Shown here one piece after another: positions 1 to 7,314 of a stretch of 21,177 nucleotides of DNA (position 1 is its first letter; each line of letters opens with the position of its first letter). This DNA comes from Candidatus Doudnabacteria bacterium (GTDB lineage: Bacteria > Patescibacteriota > Doudnabacteria > UBA920 > O2-02-FULL-48-8): assembly GCA_016198045.1 (NCBI GenBank), contig JACQJI010000013.1, forward strand, positions 1 to 21,177. Reading direction: 5' to 3'. The notes beneath the pieces were generated by a model. The model was not told where the DNA came from, made no database searches, and saw nothing but the letters and a program-made list of their open reading frames with translations. A program made the position numbers and the translations under genes.

Positions 1-2
1 GA

Positions 3-23
3 TAGATTATAGTTAATAGTAAT
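3..23. repeat. Short degenerate heptamer tract (3 units)
   Basis: Three consecutive 7-mers, tagatta, tagttaa and tagtaat, share TAG in the same phase. They lie in the AT-rich stretch 1-136 to the left of dnaA, where I see no gene. An AT-rich hairpin at 59-76 (aaaactt / aagtttt, loop tgat) is also there and could weakly terminate dnaA transcription. The tract is short and AT-rich, so chance is possible. It is listed because cleaner heptamer tracts occur elsewhere in the window. Confidence 0.3.
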
Positions 24-103
24 TTTTTTAAACCATAACCTGTATTTATTTTGTTAATAAAACTTTGATAAGTTTTTAATTTATATAATTTCCCCTTTTT
101 TAT

Positions 104-138
104 CTACCCACTACCCACTACAAACTAACAACTAACTC
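104..138. repeat. Heptamer tandem repeat at the dnaA 3' end
   Basis: Five 7-mers follow one another without a gap: ctaccca, ctaccca, ctacaaa, ctaacaa, ctaactc. All begin with CTA and the first two are identical. The last unit runs into the dnaA stop codon (TGA on the minus strand at 137-139). The unit length matches the tracts at 4372-4405 and 10363-10397. Function is unknown. Confidence 0.6.
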
Positions 139-1471
139 ACGGCATATACAGCCTGTCCTTAATTAATTCAATCTCTTGCTTTAAGCCATTGTGCTCCTTG
201 ATTTGGCGGTCAATTTTATCTACGGCATGAATGACAGTGGTGTGGTCCCGCCCGCCAAAAAACTCGCCAATCGAGGGCAGAGAGGTTTCCAGTTCCCTCC
301 TGATGATAAACATGGCGATTTGCCGGGGATTTACATATTCCTTTTTTCTGGACTGCTTAAGGATGTCTTCAACGGAAATGTTATAGAAATCAGCCACGAC
401 CTCGATAATTTTTTTGGCTGAGACCCCCCTTTTTTTGGGCGGGGTAATAACGTTGACTAGAATGTTTTTGACTTGGTCAACAGTTGGGCGGGTGTTGTTG
501 AGCTGGCAATAAACCATCAGCCGGTTTAGCGCCCCTTCAAGTTCTCGGATATTGCTTTGGATGGTTTCGGCGATGTAAGTTAAAATTTCCGGCTCCAGGT
601 TGTAGTTTTTCTCCCGCGCTTTGGTTTTGAGGATTGCCAGTCGGGTTTCCAGATCCGGGGCCTGGATGTCGGCGATCATCCCCCACTCAAATCGCGAGAT
701 TAGCCGCTCTTCGATTGCCGGGATTTCTTTGGGCAGACGGTCAGAGGTCATGACGACCTGCTTGTTGTTTTGGTGCAGGGCGTTAAAGGTATGGAAAAAT
801 TCTTCTTGGGTTCCTTCTCGCCCGGCCAAAAACTGGATGTCATCCACGAGCAGCACGTCGACGTTGCGGTAAAGGGATTTGAATGATTCGGTTTTGCCAG
901 CAGATACCGCTGAGACAAACTCGTTGGTGAATCTTTCCGAGGTGACGTAAAGAACTTTGGCCTCGGAAGATTTTTTTAGCACTTCGCTGCCCACGGCCTG
1001 CATGAGGTGGGTTTTGCCCAACCCCACGCCGCCGTAAATAAACAAAGGATTGTAAACTTGTCCGGGTTTTTTACTGACTGCGATGCTTGCCGCGTGGGCC
1101 AATTGATTGTTAGCACCGACAATAAAACTGCTGAAGGTATATTTGGGATTTAAATTTTGATTCTCGGTTCTTTTGGCCTGCTGGGGTCTTGAGACTTCTT
1201 TGGCAACAACCGGTTGGGTGTAAGTCGGGCTGACTATCTGGTATTTAATTTCTTTGATTTCCGGGGAAATGGCTTTTAGGGCTTTGAGGATTTCTTGGTG
1301 GTACTTGTTTTGCAGCCATTCTTTGGTAAAGGCGTTGGGCACACCCACCACGATTGAATTATCGCTCTTTTCAATGATGGAGGTGTTTTTAAACCAGGTA
1401 GTGAAGTTGGCTTTGCTTAAGGTTAGTTCCAGATTGCCGAGTATTGCTTGCCATAACTGCTGATTAGTCAT
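137..1471 (-). CDS. dnaA: Chromosomal replication initiator protein DnaA
   Basis: DnaA is the AAA+ ATPase that binds DnaA boxes at oriC, melts the origin and helps load the replicative helicase. The 444 aa product has a full domain set: an N-terminal helicase/DiaA-interaction domain (about 1-80), a variable linker (about 81-108), the AAA+ core with Walker A GGVGLGKT (147-154), Walker B LLVDD (207-211) and the arginine-finger region ERLISRF (255-261), and the C-terminal DNA-binding domain with the signature GRDHTTVIHA (407-416). Length is normal for the family. The ATG at 1471 is chosen because it gives the standard N-terminus. The gene is divergent from rpmH, which is the ancestral origin arrangement, and its own promoter contains a DnaA-box-like site (1522-1530), suggesting autoregulation. 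No Shine-Dalgarno sequence is seen. Identification is certain. Confidence 0.98.
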   Translation of the reverse strand: MTNQQLWQAILGNLELTLSKANFTTWFKNTSIIEKSDNSIVVGVPNAFTKEWLQNKYHQEILKALKAISPEIKEIKYQIVSPTYTQPVVAKEVSRPQQAKRTENQNLNPKYTFSSFIVGANNQLAHAASIAVSKKPGQVYNPLFIYGGVGLGKTHLMQAVGSEVLKKSSEAKVLYVTSERFTNEFVSAVSAGKTESFKSLYRNVDVLLVDDIQFLAGREGTQEEFFHTFNALHQNNKQVVMTSDRLPKEIPAIEERLISRFEWGMIADIQAPDLETRLAILKTKAREKNYNLEPEILTYIAETIQSNIRELEGALNRLMVYCQLNNTRPTVDQVKNILVNVITPPKKRGVSAKKIIEVVADFYNISVEDILKQSRKKEYVNPRQIAMFIIRRELETSLPSIGEFFGGRDHTTVIHAVDKIDRQIKEHNGLKQEIELIKDRLYMP

Positions 1472-1506
1472 GTATTTGATTTCAGTAATTAATCTTTGGA
1501 GGTTTT

Positions 1507-1536
1507 ATTGTATCAGATAAGTTATCAACATGTAAA
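1507..1536 (-). promoter_or_regulatory. dnaA promoter, extended -10
   Basis: Read on the minus strand: -35 TTTACA (1531-1536), 18 nt spacer, -10 TACAAT (1507-1512) preceded by TGA, so the extended form TGnTACAAT. The predicted start point leaves a leader of roughly 24 nt before the ATG. The DnaA-box-like site lies within the spacer. Confidence 0.6.
1522..1530 (+). promoter_or_regulatory. DnaA-box-like site TTATCAACA
   Basis: TTATCAACA differs at one position from the bacterial consensus TTATCCACA. It lies between the -35 and -10 of the predicted dnaA promoter, where bound DnaA would block RNA polymerase. This fits the known negative autoregulation of dnaA in other bacteria. A single 9-mer in AT-rich DNA can arise by chance. 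Confidence 0.5.
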
Positions 1537-1543
1537 TCTTTAT

Positions 1544-1567
1544 TTTTTGGCTAACCTTAGCCAAAAA
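1544..1567. promoter_or_regulatory. Perfect 11+11 bp palindrome upstream of dnaA and rpmH
   Basis: Arms tttttggctaa (1544-1554) and ttagccaaaaa (1557-1567) are perfect reverse complements around the 2 nt spacer cc. The symmetry and the position just upstream of the dnaA -35 suggest a dimeric protein-binding site (operator or origin-binding factor). No run of T follows that would make it a strong terminator. The protein is not identified. Confidence 0.5.
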
Positions 1568-1628
1568 TTTATGAGACTGTTAATATGGTGTGGAATTTAG
1601 GTTGAAACATTGTTAGCGCATTTGGTTC

Positions 1629-1657
1629 GTGACAAAGAGCGGCGTAGCTGGTATAAT
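1629..1657 (+). promoter_or_regulatory. rpmH operon promoter, extended -10
   Basis: -35 GTGACA (1629-1634), 17 nt spacer, -10 TATAAT (1652-1657) preceded by TGG (extended -10). Exactly 10 nt separate the hexamer from the rpmH ATG at 1668, so the transcript should start only about 4 nt before the start codon. Confidence 0.75.
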
Positions 1658-1667
1658 CACTAAGCTT

Positions 1668-1802
1668 ATGCAGCCCACATATCGACCAAAAAAGTTAAGA
1701 AGAAAGCGAGTACATGGCTTTTTAAGCAGAATGAGCCATAAAGCTGGCCGCAATGTGCTGGCAAGAAGGCGGGCTAAAGGCAGGAAGCGTTTAACTGTTT
1801 GA
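1668..1802 (+). CDS. rpmH: 50S ribosomal protein L34
   Basis: L34 is a small, very basic protein of the large ribosomal subunit. The 44-codon frame encodes a protein beginning MQPTYRPKKLRRKR, with the family hallmark arginine/lysine-rich N-terminus, the central HGFLSRM segment and the RRRAKGRKRL tail. It is the first gene of a rightward operon, and its TGA stop (1800-1802) overlaps the rnpA start ATG (1802-1804) by one base. No ribosome binding site precedes it: the predicted transcript starts about 4 nt upstream. Gene order rpmH-rnpA-yidD-yidC-jag is a classic conserved block. Confidence 0.97.
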   Translation: MQPTYRPKKLRRKRVHGFLSRMSHKAGRNVLARRRAKGRKRLTV

Positions 1803-2149
1803 TGACCAAGATAACTTTTCGGACACTTAAAACCGAGCGGGATTTCACCCAATTCAGAAATACCAAACCGTTCCATTCACCCTTGTTTAGATTGCATTTC
1901 GTTCTTCGTCCCAACCAAAACAGTCCGCGTTTTGGTTTTATTGTTCCAAAGAAAATTTTTCCCAAGGTTGTGATCCGCAACCTGCTCAAGCGCCGGCTGA
2001 AGCGAATTATCCAACTAAGCTTGCCAAGACTGAAACCCGCGGATATCCTGCTTGCTCCAAAGTCTGAGGTGGTCCGCAAGAAATACGCTGAGTTGGAGTC
2101 TCAATTAACTGAGCTATTTACAAACGCGCATTTATGGCAAAAATTTTAA
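1802..2149 (+). CDS. rnpA: Ribonuclease P protein component
   Basis: RnpA is the protein cofactor of RNase P, which with its RNA subunit trims the 5' leaders of tRNA precursors. The 115 aa product is basic and carries the family motif around residues 57-70 (KVVIRNLLKRRLKRII), equivalent to the RNR motif that contacts the RNA. FGFIVPKK (45-52) is the usual preceding strand. I use ATG 1802 rather than TTG 1799 because it overlaps the rpmH stop in the usual coupled fashion and removes a doubled methionine. The RNase P RNA gene is not in the window. The 3' end overlaps yidD by 16 nt. Confidence 0.93.
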   Translation: MTKITFRTLKTERDFTQFRNTKPFHSPLFRLHFVLRPNQNSPRFGFIVPKKIFPKVVIRNLLKRRLKRIIQLSLPRLKPADILLAPKSEVVRKKYAELESQLTELFTNAHLWQKF

Positions 2150-2394
2150 AGAATCTAGAGCGAATCATTGTCCTGCCCCTACTTTTTTTGCTCTGGGTTT
2201 ATCAAAAAACCATTTCTCCAGACCACGGCTTGCCCAGAGTGTTTTTTCCCTACGGGTACTGCAAGTTTTATCCATCTTGTTCCATGTATGCCAGAGAGGT
2301 TTTGAAGAACGAGGGACTAAGGGGAACAGCAAAAATAACCAGACGGCTTTTGGCCTGCAATCCCAGAAGCTTAGGAGGAGTTGACCTGCCATGA
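2134..2394 (+). CDS. yidD: Membrane protein insertion efficiency factor YidD
   Basis: YidD is a small membrane-associated protein that assists YidC/Sec-dependent insertion. The 86 aa product has a hydrophobic, amphipathic N-terminal segment (about 8-24), then the family signature: YQKTISP (23-29), the cysteine motif CKFYPSCSMYA (43-53) and the C-terminal cysteine with GG.D.P (75-86). The start overlaps rnpA by 16 nt and the stop overlaps the yidC ATG in an ATGA arrangement, so the operon is translationally coupled. Length and motifs are typical. Confidence 0.95.
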   Translation: MAKILKNLERIIVLPLLFLLWVYQKTISPDHGLPRVFFPYGYCKFYPSCSMYAREVLKNEGLRGTAKITRRLLACNPRSLGGVDLP

Positions 2395-3089
2395 TTGGTA
2401 ATGTGTTTAATCAAATTTTAGTTTATCCGCTGCTTAATCTGCTGGTGTTTTTTTATAATTTCATTCCGGACATTGGGGTGGTTATCATTTTGATTACCGT
2501 GCTGGTTCGTCTGGCTCTGCTTCCCTCTTTCCATAAGTCGCTCAAGCACCAAAAAGCGTTGACGGATCTCCAGCCCAAGATGAACGAGGTTAAGCAGAAG
2601 TACAAAGATGACAAAGAGCAACAGGCCAAAGCTCTGATGGAGCTTTACAGCACTCATAAAGTCAATCCCTTAAGCTCTTGCCTGCCCCTGTTAATCCAGC
2701 TTCCGATCCTGATCGCTTTGTACCAGGTGTTTATCCAAAGTTTAAATGGTGCCAACCTCCAGGGAATATACTCTTTTGTCGTGCGCCCCGAGCATATTGA
2801 TCCCATGTTTCTTGGTTTGATAAATCTTAAGGACCGCAATGTTTGGATGCCGGCCCTGGCCGCGATTTTGCAGTATTTCCAGAGCCGCTTAAGCCAGCCC
2901 AAAGTGCCAGGCGGAGACCAGATGACCAGAATTATGAGCATGCAAGCGCTTTATATGTTTCCGATTCTGACTTTTTTTATCGGTTTGCAGTTTCCCGCCG
3001 GCCTAACGCTCTACTGGATAGTCACGACTTTGTTTGGAATCGCCCAGCAGTACTATCTTTTAAGGAAAGAAGCTCATGGAGCGCAGTAA
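2391..3089 (+). CDS. yidC: Membrane protein insertase YidC/Oxa1 family
   Basis: YidC inserts and folds inner-membrane proteins, alone or with SecYEG. At 232 aa this is the short Gram-positive/Oxa1-like form without the large periplasmic domain of proteobacterial YidC. Visible elements are a first hydrophobic segment (about 8-22), a second with the groove arginine (R40 in ITVLVRLALLP), the charged cytoplasmic hairpin (about 48-85, HKSLKHQKALTDLQPKMNEV), and TM segments around 97-113, 145-158, 190-205 and 208-224. A good Shine-Dalgarno (ggaggag, 2374-2380) lies 10 nt before the ATG. The ATG overlaps the yidD stop, and the 3' end overlaps khpB by 14 nt. Confidence 0.96.
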   Translation: MIGNVFNQILVYPLLNLLVFFYNFIPDIGVVIILITVLVRLALLPSFHKSLKHQKALTDLQPKMNEVKQKYKDDKEQQAKALMELYSTHKVNPLSSCLPLLIQLPILIALYQVFIQSLNGANLQGIYSFVVRPEHIDPMFLGLINLKDRNVWMPALAAILQYFQSRLSQPKVPGGDQMTRIMSMQALYMFPILTFFIGLQFPAGLTLYWIVTTLFGIAQQYYLLRKEAHGAQ

Positions 3090-3573
3090 CATAGACACAG
3101 CCAAACAAGTTTTGTTAGAGCTGCTCGCCAAGATGGGTTTTGCGGCCGAGGTTTTTGAACGCAGCAAGGAAAATCAGACTGTGCTAAACATCAAGACTGC
3201 TGACGCGCAACTTCTTATCGGCAAACAGGGCGCTAATCTCGAGGCCTTGCAGTATGTGGTTTATTTGTTGCTTAAACGAAAGGACTTGGACGGATTTGCG
3301 TTTGCCCTGGACGTGGATGACTATAAAGAAAAGCGGGAGATCTATATCAAAGAAATTGCCCGCAAGGCCGCCCACCAAGCCCGCACCAGCCGCCGAAGCG
3401 TGGGTCTGCCTCCGATGAATGGATACGAAAGGAAAGTTGTTCACAATTACCTTTCCTTGTTTTCTGACCTGACTTCCGAAAGCGTTGGGGAAGGCTTGGA
3501 TCGCCGGGTTATAATCAAAAACAGCAAACCGCCGAAATCTGACGAGCTGTTTGAATTTATTGAGAATAGCTAG
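3076..3573 (+). CDS. khpB: KH/R3H RNA-binding protein KhpB (Jag/SpoIIIJ-associated)
   Basis: KhpB/Jag proteins bind RNA and in Gram-positives affect cell division and elongation. The 165 aa product has a KH-type domain (about 20-85) with the GKQG loop (49-52) and an R3H domain (about 95-150) with R119 and H123 in the R...H motif. It lacks the N-terminal Jag_N domain of longer homologues and so is a minimal version. The start lies inside yidC (14 nt overlap) behind an aaggaaag ribosome-binding sequence, and it ends the rpmH operon. Its TAG stop shares the bases CTAG with the TAG of the convergent downstream gene, leaving no room for a terminator. Confidence 0.93.
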   Translation: MERSNIDTAKQVLLELLAKMGFAAEVFERSKENQTVLNIKTADAQLLIGKQGANLEALQYVVYLLLKRKDLDGFAFALDVDDYKEKREIYIKEIARKAAHQARTSRRSVGLPPMNGYERKVVHNYLSLFSDLTSESVGEGLDRRVIIKNSKPPKSDELFEFIENS

Positions 3574-4706
3574 CTGTCGAAATAAAAGATTGAAGCGACG
3601 AACCAGAACAAGACTGATAGGTCATTTTTGAAATACGGGACGTCAACCAGGCCATGAATGAGCATGGTTGAGACAAAAATTAGAGCCGCCAGCTTTACCG
3701 CTGTCGGCCGTTTTTTATACTGTTTCGTTAAATACCAAACAACCGCTGCGAAGCCAAGCAATCCCAATAACCCCAACTCCAACCAGAAATTAAGCACAAT
3801 GTTGTGCGGATAGTTTAGAACTTCTCCAGTATAACCCTGACTTGTCTGCGTTGTGCGAAAGCCATACAGGCCGTTACCGAGTATTGGGCTGTTGCCGATT
3901 TGTTTGATGCCAACCTTGATGAGATCAAAATGTACGGCAGCAGAGTAATCAGTGATGATCAGCCGCTGTTTGATCGGCGGCAGGATACCAATTATGATGA
4001 CGAGCAGCAAAGCAGCAAGCTTATTTTTGAGAGATTGCTTAAACCACCAAGGAACGACCAGAGAAATCATCACTGCCAACCACGCCCCTCGCGAAAACGT
4101 TAAAATCAGCGCAATCAGTATCAAGATCAGTCCGAAAGTCAGAGCCCTGCGGTTCATAAATGCATAATTTTTCCACCATAAAATAAAGAATAAACTAAAT
4201 AAGGGAGCTAAATACAAAGCCAAAGCGTTGGGGTATTCAAAAAACGAGGTGATGCGCTTAGGCTCCAGTCCTGATCCCCAAAACTGCAGGGGCAGGCCAA
4301 GATTGGTCAGAGATTGGATTAGGCCAAACAAGCTTATTAGGACAGCTCCGGCAAACAACCAGCGCAGTAATTTGACTGTTGACTGTTGACTGTTGACTGT
4401 TGACACGACCGCGTAGAAAAATAGCACGGGCTCGATTATGAAAGTTTTCAGTTGGCCTAACGCCTTAATAGGTTCGGGTGAGATGATTGTGGAAATGACT
4501 GCGGCAGCTACAAATAGACCAATTGCGTAGTTGATTTTTCCGAGTTGCTTAATAACCGTCCAAGCGCGAGAATGGTTGCTGACAAAAACCGCCAGCAAAA
4601 AAACCACGATCAGAATTTCCAAAAACGTGGTGGGAATTCCAAAAATGTTAAAGCGGAGAAGGTAACTTGGCAATAAGGCTAAGATCAGTCCTATGAAAAT
4701 TGTCAT
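3570..4706 (-). CDS. O-antigen ligase / Wzy-like polytopic membrane protein
   Basis: This is a 378 aa protein made mostly of hydrophobic segments (about 10-12 predicted membrane helices by eye), with the hallmarks of the Wzy_C / O-antigen ligase family: TFSRGAWLA in a membrane helix (203-211) and YPHN...E.G..G (299-315) in the large external loop region. Such proteins polymerise or ligate surface polysaccharide, or glycosylate proteins, on the outer face of the membrane. Which of these applies here cannot be told. The ATG (4704-4706) overlaps the stop of the upstream penicillin-binding protein by 4 nt, so the two are co-translated. The coding region contains nearly five tandem copies of the heptamer ttgactg (plus strand), encoding STVNSQQSTV (102-111). 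Loss or gain of one unit would shift the frame. Confidence 0.82.
   Translation of the reverse strand: MTIFIGLILALLPSYLLRFNIFGIPTTFLEILIVVFLLAVFVSNHSRAWTVIKQLGKINYAIGLFVAAAVISTIISPEPIKALGQLKTFIIEPVLFFYAVVSTVNSQQSTVKLLRWLFAGAVLISLFGLIQSLTNLGLPLQFWGSGLEPKRITSFFEYPNALALYLAPLFSLFFILWWKNYAFMNRRALTFGLILILIALILTFSRGAWLAVMISLVVPWWFKQSLKNKLAALLLVIIIGILPPIKQRLIITDYSAAVHFDLIKVGIKQIGNSPILGNGLYGFRTTQTSQGYTGEVLNYPHNIVLNFWLELGLLGLLGFAAVVWYLTKQYKKRPTAVKLAALIFVSTMLIHGLVDVPYFKNDLSVLFWFVASIFYFDS
4372..4405. repeat. Heptamer tandem repeat (ttgactg) inside the Wzy-like gene
   Basis: Four perfect copies of ttgactg (4372-4399) are followed by a partial fifth, ttgaca (4400-4405). On the coding strand the unit reads gtcaaca. 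Three units equal seven codons, so the present copy number keeps the frame open. Any change not divisible by three would close it. This is the cleanest tandem repeat in the window. Confidence 0.9.
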
Positions 4707-7270
4707 TCCGTTGCAACGTTGACCCTAATGCTGTTTTGGATCGCATCGCCGTTTGACAAACGAGCGACTGCCGTCAGAGTCTGCCAGCCTTTTTTCGCGG
4801 TTTCAATTTGGAAACTGTAGGGACTGCTAGTTCTTCCCCCCATGTATTCACCCTCCAGAATCAGTTCCACTACGCTGACATTCAAGCTTCCGACATCAAC
4901 CTGTACGGTAAAAGGAAGTTGCGTAATTGTTTGATCATTGGCTGGGGTTAGAAATGAAACTTGCTCATTCTGAAGCTCCGGATTGACGGAGCCGTCATCA
5001 TCTTCGGTCGGCAGCGCTCCATACCCTTGGGCCTCTGCCCAAGCCCGGACCGGCATTTCCCAATTGGGGTTTTGCGGCATTTCTGACCGAATGACTGTAA
5101 CCACTCTGGTTTCCACCAGATCAGGCGGGGTCAGCGCGGTGGCTTTTTTGCCATTTAAGCGGTTGACTTGTACTGGAATGTGCACGTCGTCATAGTCTTT
5201 GGGCAAGGCAAAACTGGCAAAGATTTCCGTTTTGGTGCTGGAAGTGTATTCAGTCGGCAGTTTGCCAGACACGCTGTCTACCAGAATATGCTGGATTCCC
5301 TCTGGTTCCAAAAATTGTTCGGGCTGAATATCTTTCAGCGCTTCGCGCATAAATTGATTCCAAATTGGAGCCGCGACGATCACGCCGTCGGCCCCAGTTT
5401 TCATGGCAGTGCCATTGGTGTTGCCCACCCAAACTCCTGCCGCAAGTTGCGGAGTGAATCCCATGGTCCAACCATCCTTCCAGGATTGGGTGGTGCCGGT
5501 TTTGGCAGCCACCACCCGATCAGCCAGGGTCAGCGGCGACTTCGAGCCAAAAATAAATGCCCGCGAATCATTGTCAGTCATGATGTTCACGATTTGGTAA
5601 GCAACCTGAGGATCAATCACCTCTTCTCCCAACTCATCTTCAAATTTTTCCAAAACCTTGCCTTTTTGGTCTTGGATTTCCAAAATGGGAGTGGTTTCAT
5701 GCCGCCTGCCCATGTTGGCAAAGACAGCCATGGCTGAAGTGTGGTCCAGCAGCGAGATTTCACAGCCACCTAAGACCAAAGACAAGCCACAGACGTCGGT
5801 GTTGAGATCGGCGGTAATTCCCATGTTCTTCATGGTGTCAATGGCATCTTGGATGCCGACCAAAGCCAGGGTTTTGACCGCCGGGACATTCAGGGATCCA
5901 GCCAGGGCCTTGCGCATATTAAGGAGGCCGCGAGAGGATCCGTCATAGTTTTGCGGCTTGTATTCCTTGCCGCCATAAGTGCCAAAAACAGTGGGGACAT
6001 CGATAAGCATGGTTGCTGGACTCATACCTTGCTTGAAGGCTGTGGCGTAGACATAAGGCTTGATGGATGAGCCAGGCTGCAGGGGGCGCACCGAAACATT
6101 GACTTGCCCATCTACACTTTCGTCAAAATATTCTCTTGATCCGACCATGGCGATAATTTGGCCGGTTGTTGGGTCAATCGCAACCAAAGAGGCATTGTTG
6201 GCTCCCCAGCGTTTTTCATTCCTTCCCACTCCATCCTTCACTGCCTTGTCCGCGATTTGCTGCAGATTATAGTCGAGCGTGGTGATGACCTTCAGCCCGC
6301 CTTCTTCCAAAGTTTTTTCGCCGTACTTTTCGGCCAGCAAACTTTGCACGTACAAAACGAAGTGGGGCGCCAAAATTGCGTCTTTGATTTTGTTGAAAGC
6401 AACTTTTTCTGCGGAGGCTTGTTGGCGCTGCGGGCTGGTGATGTAGCCTTCTTCTTCCATGGCCTTAAGCACCAAATTTTTTCGGTTATCCAGTTTGTCG
6501 CGGTTACTGCCGTTGGGAGAGTAGAAGCTGGGAGCTTGCGGCAGCGCTGCGAGGTAAGCGGCTTCGGCCAATGTTAAGTCCTGGGCATGCTTGGAAAAGT
6601 AAGTTTGGCTGGCCGCTTCAATGCCGTAGGCGTTTTGGCCGTAAGGAATTTCGTTGAGGTAAAGCTTGAGGATTTCATCCTTGGTGAATTTTTGCTCCAT
6701 TTCGATGGCTAAAACCACCTCTTTGATTTTTCTGGTAAAAGTTTTTTCGCGGGTCAGAATGGCGTTTCTGATAAACTGCTGGGTAATGGTGGAACCGCCC
6801 TGCCCGGTTAGCTCTCCCCGAGTGATGTTTTTGAATATTGCGCGAATGATGCCGCGCCAGTCCACTCCCGGGTTGCGGTAAAAATTCCGATCTTCGATGG
6901 CGATCGCCGCCTGCTTGACGTAGTCGGGGATTTCGTTTAACTCGATTAGGGTGCGTTTGGCTTCGCCGTGGATTTCGTAAAGCAGGGTTGTTCCGTCGCG
7001 GGCGTAAATTTTGGTGGACTGGGGCACGATCCGGGCGTTGATTTTGTTGGGATCCGGAAGCGAGAGGGAAACTGCCGCAAAGGTCAGGCTGCCTATTATC
7101 AAAAAGGCTGAAGCGGCATAGATTATCAGCCGGAGTATTTTGCGCCGGAGGCTTTTTTCTTGGCGCAATTTCGCTACCAGGTATCGGGGAAATTTGAAAA
7201 TTTCGCCAAGGATTTTTTGGAACGCAGTTTTACGGAAGTTTCGATTCCAATTGGAATGATAGTAAGTCAT
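4703..7270 (-). CDS. Class A penicillin-binding protein (PBP1A-like transglycosylase/transpeptidase)
   Basis: This bifunctional peptidoglycan synthase polymerises lipid II and cross-links the strands outside the membrane. In the 855 aa product: cytoplasmic basic N-terminus (1-46), single TM anchor (about 47-68), GT51 glycosyltransferase with EDRNFYRNPGVD (126-137, catalytic E126) and GQGGSTITQQ (156-165), then the transpeptidase with SSIK (401-404, nucleophile S401), SLN (459-461) and KTGT (590-593). All catalytic motifs are intact. The tail (about 770-855, starting VSFLTPAND) resembles an Ig-like beta-sandwich. The gene is divergent from tyrS across 44 nt. Its -10 (TACAAT, extended by TGG) ends exactly 10 nt before the ATG, so the mRNA is probably nearly leaderless. 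It is followed, with a 4 nt overlap, by the Wzy-like gene. Confidence 0.95.
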   Translation of the reverse strand: MTYYHSNWNRNFRKTAFQKILGEIFKFPRYLVAKLRQEKSLRRKILRLIIYAASAFLIIGSLTFAAVSLSLPDPNKINARIVPQSTKIYARDGTTLLYEIHGEAKRTLIELNEIPDYVKQAAIAIEDRNFYRNPGVDWRGIIRAIFKNITRGELTGQGGSTITQQFIRNAILTREKTFTRKIKEVVLAIEMEQKFTKDEILKLYLNEIPYGQNAYGIEAASQTYFSKHAQDLTLAEAAYLAALPQAPSFYSPNGSNRDKLDNRKNLVLKAMEEEGYITSPQRQQASAEKVAFNKIKDAILAPHFVLYVQSLLAEKYGEKTLEEGGLKVITTLDYNLQQIADKAVKDGVGRNEKRWGANNASLVAIDPTTGQIIAMVGSREYFDESVDGQVNVSVRPLQPGSSIKPYVYATAFKQGMSPATMLIDVPTVFGTYGGKEYKPQNYDGSSRGLLNMRKALAGSLNVPAVKTLALVGIQDAIDTMKNMGITADLNTDVCGLSLVLGGCEISLLDHTSAMAVFANMGRRHETTPILEIQDQKGKVLEKFEDELGEEVIDPQVAYQIVNIMTDNDSRAFIFGSKSPLTLADRVVAAKTGTTQSWKDGWTMGFTPQLAAGVWVGNTNGTAMKTGADGVIVAAPIWNQFMREALKDIQPEQFLEPEGIQHILVDSVSGKLPTEYTSSTKTEIFASFALPKDYDDVHIPVQVNRLNGKKATALTPPDLVETRVVTVIRSEMPQNPNWEMPVRAWAEAQGYGALPTEDDDGSVNPELQNEQVSFLTPANDQTITQLPFTVQVDVGSLNVSVVELILEGEYMGGRTSSPYSFQIETAKKGWQTLTAVARLSNGDAIQNSIRVNVATE

Positions 7271-7280
7271 GGGTTTCCCT

Positions 7281-7310
7281 ATTGTACCAAAAAACTGATA
7301 TAATTGACAT
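7281..7310 (-). promoter_or_regulatory. Penicillin-binding protein gene promoter, extended -10
   Basis: Minus strand: -10 TACAAT (7281-7286) preceded by TGG, with a weak -35 (ATGTCA, 7305-7310, 18 nt spacer). Ten nt separate the hexamer from the ATG. It overlaps the tyrS promoter face to face, so the two polymerases would compete for the same DNA. Confidence 0.6.
7296..7304 (+). promoter_or_regulatory. tyrS promoter, extended -10
   Basis: TGATATAAT is a perfect extended -10 (TGnTATAAT). I see no good -35 at 16-18 nt, which the extended motif can compensate for. The hexamer ends at 7304, exactly 10 nt before the tyrS ATG at 7315. Confidence 0.65.
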
Positions 7311-7314
7311 ACAT

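Larger units (their letters stand above)
1472..1667. other. Candidate oriC / dnaA-rpmH intergenic region
   Basis: This 196 nt AT-rich gap lies between divergent dnaA and rpmH, the position of the origin in many bacteria. It holds one DnaA-box-like 9-mer (1522-1530), an 11-bp-arm palindrome (1544-1567), a leftward dnaA promoter and a rightward rpmH promoter. I see only one good box, so calling it the replication origin rests mainly on gene context. The origin could instead lie to the left of dnaA, beyond the window. Confidence 0.45.

Noticed and set aside
104..138. CRISPR array or minisatellite locus
   Set aside because: The units are 7 nt, contiguous and without spacers, and no cas genes are present.
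1774..2079. Minus-strand open frames over rpmH/rnpA
   Set aside because: They are shadows of L34 and RnpA, which have clear family motifs.
5168..5737. 189-codon open frame on the plus strand
   Set aside because: It is antisense to the well-supported penicillin-binding protein gene and shows no domain or ribosome-binding site; it follows from the codon use of the real gene.
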